From: an uncultured Ruminococcus sp.
Lineage (GTDB): Bacteria > Bacillota > Clostridia > Oscillospirales > Ruminococcaceae
Assembly: GCA_945876405.1 (NCBI GenBank)
Contig: CAMCOJ010000097.1
Coordinates: forward strand, 1 to 7,454
DNA: 7,454 bases
Reading direction: 5' to 3'
The number at the start of each line of letters is the position of its first letter. The stretch's first letter is position 1. Of this stretch, positions 1 through 6,035 are shown in pieces. Under the pieces are notes generated by a model. That model was not told the origin of the DNA and made no database searches. It saw nothing but the letters and a program-made list of their open reading frames with translations. The position numbers were made by a program, and so were the translations under genes.

Positions 1-47
1 GAGATTTCTGCCTGTCTCGTGGGCTCGGAGATGTGTATAAGAGACAG
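1..47 (+). other. Untrimmed Illumina Nextera i7 adapter (artefact)
   Basis: Positions 14-47 are exactly the 34-nt Nextera read-2 transposase adapter, ending with the 19-bp Tn5 mosaic end at 29-47. Positions 1-5 (GAGAT) match the end of the P7 flow-cell primer, and 6-13 (TTCTGCCT) match the i7 index oligo known as N703. This is library-construction sequence at a contig end, not a transposon, and should be trimmed. Genomic sequence starts at about 48. Confidence 0.98.
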
Positions 48-90
48 TTATATGATTGATTTCTGATTTAAGAAAGCTGGAATAAGGCAT

Positions 91-118
91 TTGAAATGTA
101 ATATTAACATATCATATT
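91..118 (+). promoter_or_regulatory. Possible weak promoter
   Basis: TTGAAA at 91-96 and CATATT at 113-118, separated by 16 bp, sit upstream of the first gene in an AT-rich stretch. Each box is an imperfect match, so this is only a candidate. No other better-spaced pair is visible between the adapter and the start codon at 135. Confidence 0.25.
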
Positions 119-134
119 TTACGGAGAACCAACC

Positions 135-326
135 ATGATTTTTATAATATCATTAATTTTTCTGCTCATTCTCGGATTAGGATTTTACTTTAAGCCCGAA
201 CTGTTTGTAAAGGCTGAAGAGCGGGATAATCCGGAAGCAATAGAGAAAATTAAGAAGGGCAGTGGTGCATTTATTGGATTTGCAGTATTTGCTGCATATC
301 TTGCAATGAAATACAGCACGAGATAA
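135..326 (+). CDS. Small two-helix membrane protein
   Basis: A 63-aa protein with a hydrophobic N-terminal segment (about residues 1-19), a short charged loop rich in K and E (about 20-41), and a second hydrophobic segment (about 42-59). The PE motif after the first helix and the loop before a glycine-rich second helix resemble the small DUF6199-type membrane proteins of Firmicutes, but that assignment is tentative and no function is known. An ACGGAGA Shine-Dalgarno about 8 bases upstream supports the ATG. It is followed after 25 bp by the next gene and may share its transcript. The antisense reading frame over this stretch is a shadow. Confidence 0.7.
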   Translation: MIFIISLIFLLILGLGFYFKPELFVKAEERDNPEAIEKIKKGSGAFIGFAVFAAYLAMKYSTR

Positions 327-351
327 AACATTAAAGAAGGATGATGGAACA

Positions 352-1062
352 ATGACTTCTGAGAATACAACAGATGCAAACTATAAAACCAGTTATATGA
401 AAGGCCATGTTTACACTATGTCAAGTGCTGTAAACCCGCTTAAAGACGGTTTTATCTATTATTTTCTTGATATAAAAGGTGACAGAGAAATTCAGGTTAA
501 TTTCGGAAATGACAGATATTTTACTATTGGCAGTGATTCCAGACTGTTTATTGAACGGAGGAACTCTGATGGAAAATGGGAACAGGAGCATTTTGCTGTA
601 TCATCATTATGTCAGAATGAATCCCTCGAATTTGATATACCTGAATATCTGACTTCAATTGATGTAGAATATGAAATTCCTGATAAATATGATTTCTACA
701 ATGGATGCGATACGAATTTTGATATGATCTGGACCAGTAATTTTGATATTAAAACAGGTAAATCAATATACTATGATTTCATAGAAGTTGATTTTAAAGC
801 TCAAGTACTTACAATCGGCGGAAAAACCGTAAACTGTATTCAGCAAAAGGATATTAAATCCACAAAAGCTGCAATTGATTTTCTGCTGCATCATATTAAT
901 GATAAGGCTGAAGTGTCTATGAAGAAGCTTGGTGAAATCCTCGACGGGATAGATGATGTGGAACGAAACAGTACCGGATTTGAAATAGTTTTTTCAGACG
1001 GGACACGTTCAGGTGGCTTTTCCGGTGAACGAATAAACTGGGATGATGATAAGGTCATGTAA
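352..1062 (+). CDS. Hypothetical protein, 236 aa
   Basis: I do not recognise a family. The protein has no signal peptide or membrane segment and should be cytoplasmic. The first 130 residues are rich in aromatic and acidic residues with alternating beta-like stretches. Residues about 165-200 look helical (STKAAIDFLLHHINDKAEVS), and the C-terminus is a short beta-rich acidic tail ending in WDDDKVM. An AAGAAGG Shine-Dalgarno at 334-340 supports the ATG at 352; an ATG at 342 is out of frame. The next gene begins 16 bp after the stop behind its own strong Shine-Dalgarno, suggesting an operon. Acidic single-domain proteins of this size are often partners of neighbouring proteins, but nothing here proves that. 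Confidence 0.75.
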   Translation: MTSENTTDANYKTSYMKGHVYTMSSAVNPLKDGFIYYFLDIKGDREIQVNFGNDRYFTIGSDSRLFIERRNSDGKWEQEHFAVSSLCQNESLEFDIPEYLTSIDVEYEIPDKYDFYNGCDTNFDMIWTSNFDIKTGKSIYYDFIEVDFKAQVLTIGGKTVNCIQQKDIKSTKAAIDFLLHHINDKAEVSMKKLGEILDGIDDVERNSTGFEIVFSDGTRSGGFSGERINWDDDKVM

Positions 1063-1078
1063 AGCGAAAGGAGCGCAC

Positions 1079-2520
1079 ATGCCAAGAAAAAAATCACGTA
1101 TTACAGACAACATTGCTGAGCAGACTGAAAAAATAATGAGCAAAATCAAACAGCATAAAAAACGAAAAATACTCTGAATGTTCTGAACAATACCAGAGCT
1201 GATGATTTAGGATCGCTCAGTGACGATGATATACGGTTTACGGTTGAAACAAGTCTGACGCTTGAAAGGGTTGACAGTTTAAAAGATAAAATCGCAATTC
1301 TTGCATCTGAAATAGAATATGAGGATATTATTCTAAGAGAAAGACTGGATAAGATGAGATTCAAACTGTCTGATAATGCCAGACAGACCGAACCTGAGGA
1401 AGCCGACAGTTTTAAAATCAGCAATCCGTATGAGATTCTTTTCGGATTTCTTTATCTGCTTGACAGCGGTGACAGTCTGCCGTGGATTCCGCATGTGTTT
1501 GGTAATGTCTGCGGATATGCAGTTCAGCAGCTGCCGTGGAATTCCAGAAACAATACAGCATACTGGGATCTGATTGATGAACGTATGGAAGAACATTACA
1601 GCAATTCAGATAAAGACGATGACAGTGTTTCCGTAAGAAAATATGACAGAACTGCAGAAGATGATTCGGAACAGTATGCTGATTTGTATGAGATGAAATA
1701 CACGGATGCGTTTATGTGGGTCCGCGAAAATATGAAGTTTCAGAAAGACGAGCTGATTTCATTTAACCTTCCTCAGATGATTTATGAAGCATCATCAGTC
1801 TGTATGCCGAGATACAGAGCAAATATGTATGAGGATGTTCAGGCATTTGTAAAGTCAGGTATGTCACGTAAGCAGGCTGAGCTTATGCGGTATTTCAAGT
1901 CATTTTCTGAATTCAGTACAAATAAGCACGGCTTCGCTGATGTTATAAAGACGGAAAATCTTATCAGGGAACGTTCCGGAAATGCAGTTAATCAGAGTAC
2001 ATCAGAACTTCGTCAGCTTCTTTCAGCCAGAAATGATGAAATCGAATCACTGAAGAAGAAACTGTATGAGGCTGAGAAACAGGCTTCTGATCTTAATAAG
2101 AAGATTGATAAAATGCGTGATGATTCCGCAGCTGAAACCCAGGAGCTTCTCGAACTCCGTGACCTGATTTACAAAATTCAGAACAGCACTGAAGAGGAAG
2201 AAACAGCTGAGGAATCAACAGTTTCATTCCCGTACAGAACAAAGGCAAAAGTGGTCGTATACGGCGGACATGCTACATGGCTAAAGGTTATTGTAAAGCT
2301 CCTGCCTAACGTAAAATTCATTGACCCGTATGCTGATCCGGATGTTAATACAATCAGAAACGCTGATGTTGTATGGATGCAGACAAACGCAATGCCGCAT
2401 AACAAGTACAATAAGATTATGGAAATTGTGCGTATGAAGAAAATTCCGGTAAAGTATTTTGCTTATGCAAGTGCAGAGAAATGTGCGCTGCAGCTGGCGG
2501 AGTATGATACATCAAGATAA
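1079..2520 (+). pseudogene. Coiled-coil DUF2325 protein gene, split by frameshift
   Basis: An AAAGGAG Shine-Dalgarno at 1066-1072 precedes an ATG at 1079. This opens a 32-codon basic frame (MPRKKSRITDNIAEQTEKIM...) that stops at 1175-1177. The frame of the long downstream ORF is open from 1159 onward but has no ATG, GTG or TTG start until 1354. It also reads as convincing helical protein between 1174 and 1353. One extra base in the A-runs at 1157-1169 would join both parts into a 480-aa protein: basic N-terminus, helical region, an alpha-helical middle, a coiled coil at about 307-372 (heptads rich in L, K and E), and a C-terminal DUF2325 domain at about 390-475. The domain shows the GGH motif, then D, then an H-x-K-Y segment. 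DUF2325 function is not established. The break may be natural, an assembly error or a slippage site. Confidence 0.75.
1354..2520 (+). CDS. DUF2325-domain protein, readable ORF (388 aa)
   Basis: This is the part of the split gene a gene caller would report. The ATG at 1354 lacks a good Shine-Dalgarno and lies inside coding-like sequence, so it is unlikely to be the native start. In this numbering residues 1-210 are helical and contain an aromatic, Pro/Trp-rich stretch near 43-70 (LPWIPHVFGNVCGYAVQQLP) and an acidic insert at 83-108. Residues 215-278 form the coiled coil, 279-290 an acidic linker, and 298-383 the DUF2325 domain with GGHATW at 304-309 and MPHNKYNK at 347-354. Glutamine is encoded only by CAG, matching most neighbours. 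The stop is 13 bp before the next start. Confidence 0.7.
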   Translation: MRFKLSDNARQTEPEEADSFKISNPYEILFGFLYLLDSGDSLPWIPHVFGNVCGYAVQQLPWNSRNNTAYWDLIDERMEEHYSNSDKDDDSVSVRKYDRTAEDDSEQYADLYEMKYTDAFMWVRENMKFQKDELISFNLPQMIYEASSVCMPRYRANMYEDVQAFVKSGMSRKQAELMRYFKSFSEFSTNKHGFADVIKTENLIRERSGNAVNQSTSELRQLLSARNDEIESLKKKLYEAEKQASDLNKKIDKMRDDSAAETQELLELRDLIYKIQNSTEEEETAEESTVSFPYRTKAKVVVYGGHATWLKVIVKLLPNVKFIDPYADPDVNTIRNADVVWMQTNAMPHNKYNKIMEIVRMKKIPVKYFAYASAEKCALQLAEYDTSR

Positions 2521-2533
2521 GAGAGGATAAAAT

Positions 2534-3214
2534 ATGGCGGTAAAAATTATCGGTCTCAGTGAATTATGGGATGAAATAACGGATTACGTAGGCGATCTTA
2601 TGGATTACGCGTATATAGATGATCAGATTGAAATAAATATAATCTGGGATCTTGTGGAAGAGTACAAAAAGAAAAACAATGCAGATAATGAACCATGGAA
2701 TCTGAAGGAAAAAATTATAAACGATATCTATTTCATGTTTTATGATGTATATAACAGTATGCCGGATCCTTTTGATGATCTTATTGAAATAATCTGCAGC
2801 TCGAAAGAAGATAAAATCAGATATGCAGAAATTCTTTATACGGCAGATGATAAATACGTTAAGTACGAGGGAGCAATTCTACTTGCGGAATTAGGTTGTA
2901 CTGAAAAAGTAATAGATTATTTTGAAAATTACCGTGGATATGAGCGTGAAAAGGTTTATGGTTTGATGCTCGACTATTATATCGGCTCCGATTACGAAAA
3001 AGCTGTAGAGACAGCAAATAACGCATTGAAGAACTGCCGAAAAGATCAGACAGAGTTCATGATTTTTCTTTTGAAGGATGCTCAAAAATCAGGAGATGAA
3101 TCGAAGTTTAAAAAGCTGTTTAGAAATGCACATGTACGAAAGCTTGTGAACTCGGATGTGATTGACAGCATGTTTGAGATTGATAATGATTCAGATGGAG
3201 GCAAAAGTGAATAG
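2534..3214 (+). CDS. Helical-repeat-like acidic protein, 226 aa
   Basis: I do not recognise a specific family. The sequence is acidic and almost wholly helical. Paired amphipathic helices with TPR or HEAT-like spacing run from about residue 95 to 205, for example the segment around YEGAILLAELGCTEKVIDYF and the one around YYIGSDYEKAVETANNALKN. There is no signal peptide or membrane segment. GAGAGG at 2521-2526, just after the DUF2325 gene stop, supports the ATG. It is 13 bp from that gene and its last codons overlap the GTG start of the DUF2200 gene, so co-transcription and translational coupling are likely. A scaffold or partner role for the coiled-coil neighbour is an inference from context only. 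Confidence 0.75.
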   Translation: MAVKIIGLSELWDEITDYVGDLMDYAYIDDQIEINIIWDLVEEYKKKNNADNEPWNLKEKIINDIYFMFYDVYNSMPDPFDDLIEIICSSKEDKIRYAEILYTADDKYVKYEGAILLAELGCTEKVIDYFENYRGYEREKVYGLMLDYYIGSDYEKAVETANNALKNCRKDQTEFMIFLLKDAQKSGDESKFKKLFRNAHVRKLVNSDVIDSMFEIDNDSDGGKSE

Positions 3215-3553
3215 TGAAAAAATATATGGAATGCTGTTCTCAAAGGTATATCCGATGCTGATTGCCAAAGCAGAGCGAAAAGGACGTACCAGAGATGAGG
3301 TTTATGACATTACTGAATGGCTGACAGGATACAGCAGCGATGAAATATCAGAGATGCTTGATTCAGAAATTACTTACGGTGATTTCTTTTTATCCGCACC
3401 AGAACTAAATCCATCCAGAAAACTTATCAAAGGCGTGATATGCGAATCAGAGTTGAAGATATTGAAGAACCACTGATGCAGGAAATAAGGTATCTCGACA
3501 AGTTTGTTGATGAACTTGCAAAAGGTAAGAGCATGGATAAGATTAAACGATGA
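3207..3553 (+). pseudogene. DUF2200 family protein, frameshifted
   Basis: GGAGG at 3197-3201 places the start at GTG 3207, inside the end of the preceding gene, rather than at an upstream ATG (3162) with no Shine-Dalgarno. The N-terminal 79 residues match the DUF2200 pattern: KVYP, KAERKGRTRDEV, the WLTGY motif, [11 protein letters not shown] and LIKGVIC. After the cysteine codon at 3441-3443 the frame diverges and stops at 3476. In the next frame the expected DUF2200 tail continues ([20 protein letters not shown]... ending KIKR) to the stop at 3551-3553. Losing one base of a glycine codon (GGA to GA at 3444-3445) explains the break. The repaired length is 115 aa, usual for the family. Function is unknown. 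The readable product is a 89-aa protein with an aberrant C-terminus. Confidence 0.85.
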
Positions 3554-3576
3554 TATGAACGCTGGAGAAAGAATAC

Positions 3577-3690
3577 ATGAATTTAGTACTGAATCAGTTT
3601 AAGCCAATGATTAATTCAAGATTTGAAAAAGAAAGCAATGCAGGGAAGATACAATATGAAAATAATAACGCTTATAGAAAATACTTGTGA
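3577..3690 (+). CDS. Doubtful small ORF (37 aa)
   Basis: A short ORF starting MNLVLNQFKPMINSRFEKES lies between the DUF2200 relic and the hydrolase gene. A GGAGA sequence about 9 bases before its ATG could serve as a ribosome binding site. It overlaps the hydrolase start in another frame, and its last third has the composition of an out-of-frame reading. It may be the preserved 5' end of a gene whose remainder was lost, or chance. A 15-codon ORF (ATG 3555) in the same gap is equally uncertain. Confidence 0.25.
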   Translation: MNLVLNQFKPMINSRFEKESNAGKIQYENNNAYRKYL

Positions 3691-4471
3691 AAGAAAAGGA
3701 TGTATTCCTGAACACGGGCTCAGTATATATGCAGAAACCTGTAAACACAGGCTTCTTCTTGATGCCGGTCAGACTGATGCTCTGATTAATAATGCAGAAG
3801 TTCTGAATGTTGATTTAACAAAGGTCGACACAGTTGTCCTGAGCCATGGCCATTATGATCATTCAGGAGGGATTATTCCGTTCTCTTATATAAACCCGAA
3901 TGCATCTGTGTATATCCATAGGAAGGCATCTGAACCACATTATCACGATGAACGTTATATCGGGATAGATCAGCACATTTCCGGATTGTCACAGACAATT
4001 TTTACAGATGAAAGCACGGAAATAGATGATGAACTTTTTCTCTTCAGCAATATAAAAGGACGAAGACTGTATCCGCAGGGAAACCGTAAACTTTCGAAAA
4101 TTGAAAACGGACAGAGGTATGAAGATGATTTTGCACATGAACAGTGTCTGGTAATTACTCAGAATGACAGGAGTATACTGCTCTCAGGATGTGCACATAA
4201 CGGTATATTAAATATTCTTGACAGATATTATGAGATATTCGGAAATACACCGTATGCCGTATTGAGCGGATTTCATATGATGAAAAAAGATGCTGACTAT
4301 ACTGATGAAGAAAAAACAGTTATAACACAGACAGCTGCTGAACTTTCAAAAATGAACACCATGTTTTTCAGCGGACACTGTACCGGATTACCTGCCTTTA
4401 ATATGATGAAAGAAATAATGGGCGACCAGCTGCAGTCACTGAGTACGGGGAAGGAAATTAATATTTTATAA
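3656..4471 (+). CDS. MBL-fold metallo-hydrolase (COG1237 type)
   Basis: A 271-aa metallo-beta-lactamase-fold enzyme of the COG1237 group, whose archaeal members include the dihydropterin-linked ribofuranosylaminobenzene 5'-phosphate synthase. The signature metal site HGHYDH is at residues 64-69, preceded by the beta-strand aspartate in LLLDAGQ (D36). Later candidate ligands are H181 in SGCAHNG, H207 in GFHMM and H241 in SGHCTG, all in the order expected for this subgroup. The ATG at 3656, with AGGGAAG about 8 bases upstream, starts the conserved MKIITLIENT strand; an ATG at 3623 would add 11 unlikely residues. The protein is cytoplasmic, with no signal peptide. It appears full length. The substrate cannot be read from sequence, and the name used for many homologues is inherited annotation rather than evidence of pterin chemistry. 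Confidence 0.9.
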   Translation: MKIITLIENTCERKGCIPEHGLSIYAETCKHRLLLDAGQTDALINNAEVLNVDLTKVDTVVLSHGHYDHSGGIIPFSYINPNASVYIHRKASEPHYHDERYIGIDQHISGLSQTIFTDESTEIDDELFLFSNIKGRRLYPQGNRKLSKIENGQRYEDDFAHEQCLVITQNDRSILLSGCAHNGILNILDRYYEIFGNTPYAVLSGFHMMKKDADYTDEEKTVITQTAAELSKMNTMFFSGHCTGLPAFNMMKEIMGDQLQSLSTGKEINIL

Positions 4472-4479
4472 ATCCTTAA

Positions 4480-4613
4480 AAAACTATACTGGGAATAAAT
4501 ATTATCCGTGCCTGGAGTCATAAGGACAACGCGCCTCAATCAAAGTGCTGCTGGGATCAGGATTCATTGAATGTTCAAATAATGCTGAACAGATTATATT
4601 TGAGTATCGTTGA
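4480..4613 (+). pseudogene. GNAT acetyltransferase 3' relic
   Basis: There is no intact ORF, but two adjoining frames read as the C-terminal part of a GNAT N-acetyltransferase. The first frame gives ILGINIIRAWSHKDNAPQSK; after a one-base loss near 4543-4545 the second gives VLLGSGFIECSNNAEQIIFE and a stop at 4611-4613. The order H-x-D-N ... S-K-V-L-L ... G-F is the usual GNAT acetyl-CoA-side motif (N-x-x-S-x-x-V-L-x-x-x-G-F). No start or N-terminal part is visible; the frame is closed by a stop at 4477. Family assignment is by motif reading only. Confidence 0.5.
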
Positions 4614-4680
4614 TTTTGTTTTTGCTGTTATTATTGTAAACGCATTAAATAAATGCTGTCAGAAATGCCATATTTAGCGA

Positions 4681-4709
4681 TTGACATTTATCTGTAAGTG
4701 TGATAGAAT
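4681..4709 (+). promoter_or_regulatory. Strong sigma-70/SigA-type promoter
   Basis: TTGACA at 4681-4686 and TAGAAT at 4704-4709 with exactly 17 bp between them, preceded by an AT-rich stretch. A small palindrome (GCATT-5-AATGC, 4642-4656) lies 25 bp upstream and might be a regulator site. Transcription should start near 4716 and lead into the GAAAGGA Shine-Dalgarno of the 9-codon ORF. The promoter appears to have outlived the gene it served. Confidence 0.7.
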
Positions 4710-4756
4710 ACTTTCATGTTTCAATTATTGGAAAACCACACGAAAGGACGTAATTT

Positions 4757-4786
4757 ATGGCTGTTATTGAAAACAATCTGAAGTAA
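4757..4786 (+). CDS. 9-codon ORF (truncated gene start or leader peptide)
   Basis: ATG at 4757, 8 bases after GAAAGGA (4742-4748), encodes MAVIENNLK and stops at TAA 4784-4786. With a consensus promoter and Shine-Dalgarno it should be expressed. It is followed by a GNAT-like fragment in another frame, so the simplest reading is the remaining 5' end of a deleted gene fused to foreign 3' debris. A regulatory leader peptide is an alternative, but no clear attenuator with a U-tract follows. Confidence 0.35.
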   Translation: MAVIENNLK

Positions 4787-4864
4787 ATCAGCAGAATAAA
4801 GCGTCAGCATGTGTCCTGAGTCGGATTTGCTGGCGCCGTTTCGCATTATGACACTATTTTATAA
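4777..4864 (+). pseudogene. Second GNAT-like fragment
   Basis: One frame reads SEVNQQNKASACVLSRI, matching the GNAT motif N-K-A-S-x-x-V-L-x-R. A neighbouring frame then reads GFAGAVSHYDTIL and a stop at 4862-4864, which supplies the expected G-F after the motif. The two parts are joined by an apparent small deletion near 4816-4822. It has no start of its own. It is distinct in sequence from the GNAT relic at 4480-4613. The short length makes this a motif-based call. Confidence 0.4.
4801..4836 (+). other. Inverted repeat with 9-bp stem
   Basis: GCGTCAGCA (4801-4809) pairs with TGCTGGCGC (4828-4836), with one G-T wobble and an 18-nt loop. It lies inside the GNAT-like fragment. Only three T residues follow nearby (GTTTC), so it is not a typical rho-independent terminator. 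It may be chance structure in decayed coding sequence. Confidence 0.3.
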
Positions 4865-4900
4865 AACACTTGAGATACCTGGGATATCCGCATAATTGAT
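4859..4900 (+). repeat. 42-bp copy of the DUF1810 gene 3' end
   Basis: Positions 4859-4900 match 6675-6716, the last codons and stop of the intact DUF1810 gene plus 5 bases beyond, at 39 of 42 bases. The copy encodes YKTLEIPGISA then TAA, against YKTLEILGISV in the intact gene. No further DUF1810 sequence is seen upstream, so this is a truncated tail joined to the GNAT-like fragment. Confidence 0.85.
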
Positions 4901-4967
4901 GATACTCAGTTATGCTTAAAAGAATACTGTCCTTGTTGAGGATAATAATACAAACGGAGAGAACACA

Positions 4968-5252
4968 ATGGCTAATGAAAAGAATAAGAATAATAACACC
5001 AAACCCGTAGCACCAAAGAAATACAATGCTATTTCAGATCTTGATGCAAAGAAGAAAAATGATGTTGCTGCCTGGGCTTATGAGATTTACTGCGATTTCT
5101 GTAAAGCAAACGGCGGAGTACCGTCTGAACCGGAACAGGTTGCTGAAATAGCAGGAAGATTAGGTAAGAAAATGTTAGCAGGAAAAATCCTGATGCCTGA
5201 GAAGCCGGTACAGGTTTATGTAAACAGTAAGATGGCTAGTTTTTGGATGTAG
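4968..5252 (+). CDS. Hypothetical protein, 94 aa
   Basis: I do not recognise a family. The first 20 residues are polar and lysine/asparagine rich, probably disordered, followed by a helical body. That body has an aromatic segment (AAWAYEIYCDFCKANGGV, with cysteines at about 42 and 45) and a second helix around EPEQVAEIAGRLGKKMLAGK. There is no membrane segment. GGAGAG (4956-4961) before the ATG makes a good start. Codon use resembles the other native genes (glutamine as CAG). It stands alone, about 500 bp after the hydrolase gene and 130 bp before a membrane protein gene. The small size and helical body could suit a DNA-associated or partner protein, but that is not shown. Confidence 0.7.
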   Translation: MANEKNKNNNTKPVAPKKYNAISDLDAKKKNDVAAWAYEIYCDFCKANGGVPSEPEQVAEIAGRLGKKMLAGKILMPEKPVQVYVNSKMASFWM

Positions 5253-5382
5253 CCGAACGCTGGTTCCCAAGTAACTGAAAAATCAAAAATGAATTTATTG
5301 CGACTGTAACACAGAGACAGTGGTATTTAAAATGGCGGAAGAACTCTGCACAATAAAAAAATACATAAGAGAGGGATTTTAA

Positions 5383-5820
5383 TTGAATAAAAATACTAAC
5401 AGCAATATCGATCCGAAACAGTTTTCAGGTCTTGAATACAGACGTCAGTTCAGTCTGTTCGGTTTAACTTCTGTAATATTAACTCTAATAATATACGTAG
5501 TCTGCAATTTAGTTCCGTTTTTTATATACGCTTTTTCATCGAATGAGCCTGAAAGCTTAAAGAAATACTGTGCTGGCTACGTTGCAGGTAATGTGATAAT
5601 GACAGCACTAATTCCTGTGGCTATGATTCTTGCACGTAAAATCGAATATAAATCAAAAGGGTTCAATATACTTGGAAAAACCGGATTTATCATCTGGAAT
5701 GTATTCATCTGCCTGCTGTGCCTGTGTTGGTCAAGGCCTATACCACTTGAAAGATATACTGATCATATTAATAATTTACCCGGAATAATTAATGCCGTAA
5801 AATTCCTGTTTGAATCGTAA
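5383..5820 (+). CDS. Membrane protein, three predicted helices (145 aa)
   Basis: The start is a TTG, chosen because AGAGAGGGA lies 7 bases upstream and no in-frame ATG gives the polar leader MNKNTNSN. The N-terminus (about 1-26) is hydrophilic. Hydrophobic segments lie at about 27-51, 64-84 and 100-116, separated by short charged loops (FSSNEPESLKKY and ARKIEYKSKG), and a polar C-terminal tail of about 29 residues follows. It has no signal peptidase site. I do not recognise the family and no transporter or enzyme motif is visible. The gene is flanked on both sides by short stretches that read like leftover coding fragments. Confidence 0.7.
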   Translation: MNKNTNSNIDPKQFSGLEYRRQFSLFGLTSVILTLIIYVVCNLVPFFIYAFSSNEPESLKKYCAGYVAGNVIMTALIPVAMILARKIEYKSKGFNILGKTGFIIWNVFICLLCLCWSRPIPLERYTDHINNLPGIINAVKFLFES

Positions 5821-5924
5821 CCCGGATAAGCAGTATACGATTGCAGATGAAATCTGGCTGGATATTGACATGGAAATACATAGAAAGTAATTTGAAGCAG
5901 AGATGATAATTCGATTTTTTATAA

Positions 5925-6035
5925 TATGGTCCTGTAATAGAAGTAACATCTCCAGCTGAAATAAGAGAACAGATTCGAAGTAGAGTTGAACGACAGAAAT
6001 GTCTCCACCGGGGACAGGAAAGGAAATACCAGTGA
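5925..6035 (+). pseudogene. 3' relic of a WYL-type regulator gene
   Basis: An open frame with no start codon reads YGPVIEVTSPAEIREQIRSR and continues to a TGA at 6033-6035. The pattern (Y/F)-G-P-x-x-E-V-x-x-P-x-x-(I/L)-R-x-x-I is the typical C-terminal end of WYL-domain (YafY-like) transcription regulators. A stop at 5922 closes the frame upstream and the rest of the gene is absent. Its TGA overlaps the GTG start of the next gene, the arrangement expected of a former operon partner. The call rests on motif reading of about 36 residues. Confidence 0.45.

Noticed and set aside
29..47. Tn5 mosaic end suggesting a transposon
   Set aside because: It is contiguous with Illumina index and primer sequence, so it is the Nextera adapter, not a resident element.
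1146..1596. Antisense reading frames over the DUF2325 gene
   Set aside because: They are complementary shadows with serine/leucine-rich composition and no Shine-Dalgarno.
352..4471. A defined antiphage or toxin-antitoxin system
   Set aside because: No nuclease, kinase, NTPase, HTH or known toxin motif is visible; two genes are broken and the remaining links are only proximity.
4642..4656. GCATT-AAATA-AATGC palindrome as an operator
   Set aside because: Five-base arms in AT-rich DNA are expected by chance; kept only as a remark on the nearby promoter.
4801..4836. Rho-independent terminator
   Set aside because: The stem is followed by mixed sequence without a U-tract and has a long 18-nt loop.
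5279..5382. Short frames before the membrane protein (one containing TVTQRQWYLKWRKN, another MAEELCTIKKYIREGF)
   Set aside because: Both are short, compete with each other, lack a clear ribosome binding site and match no family I recognise; one may be a relic but cannot be supported.
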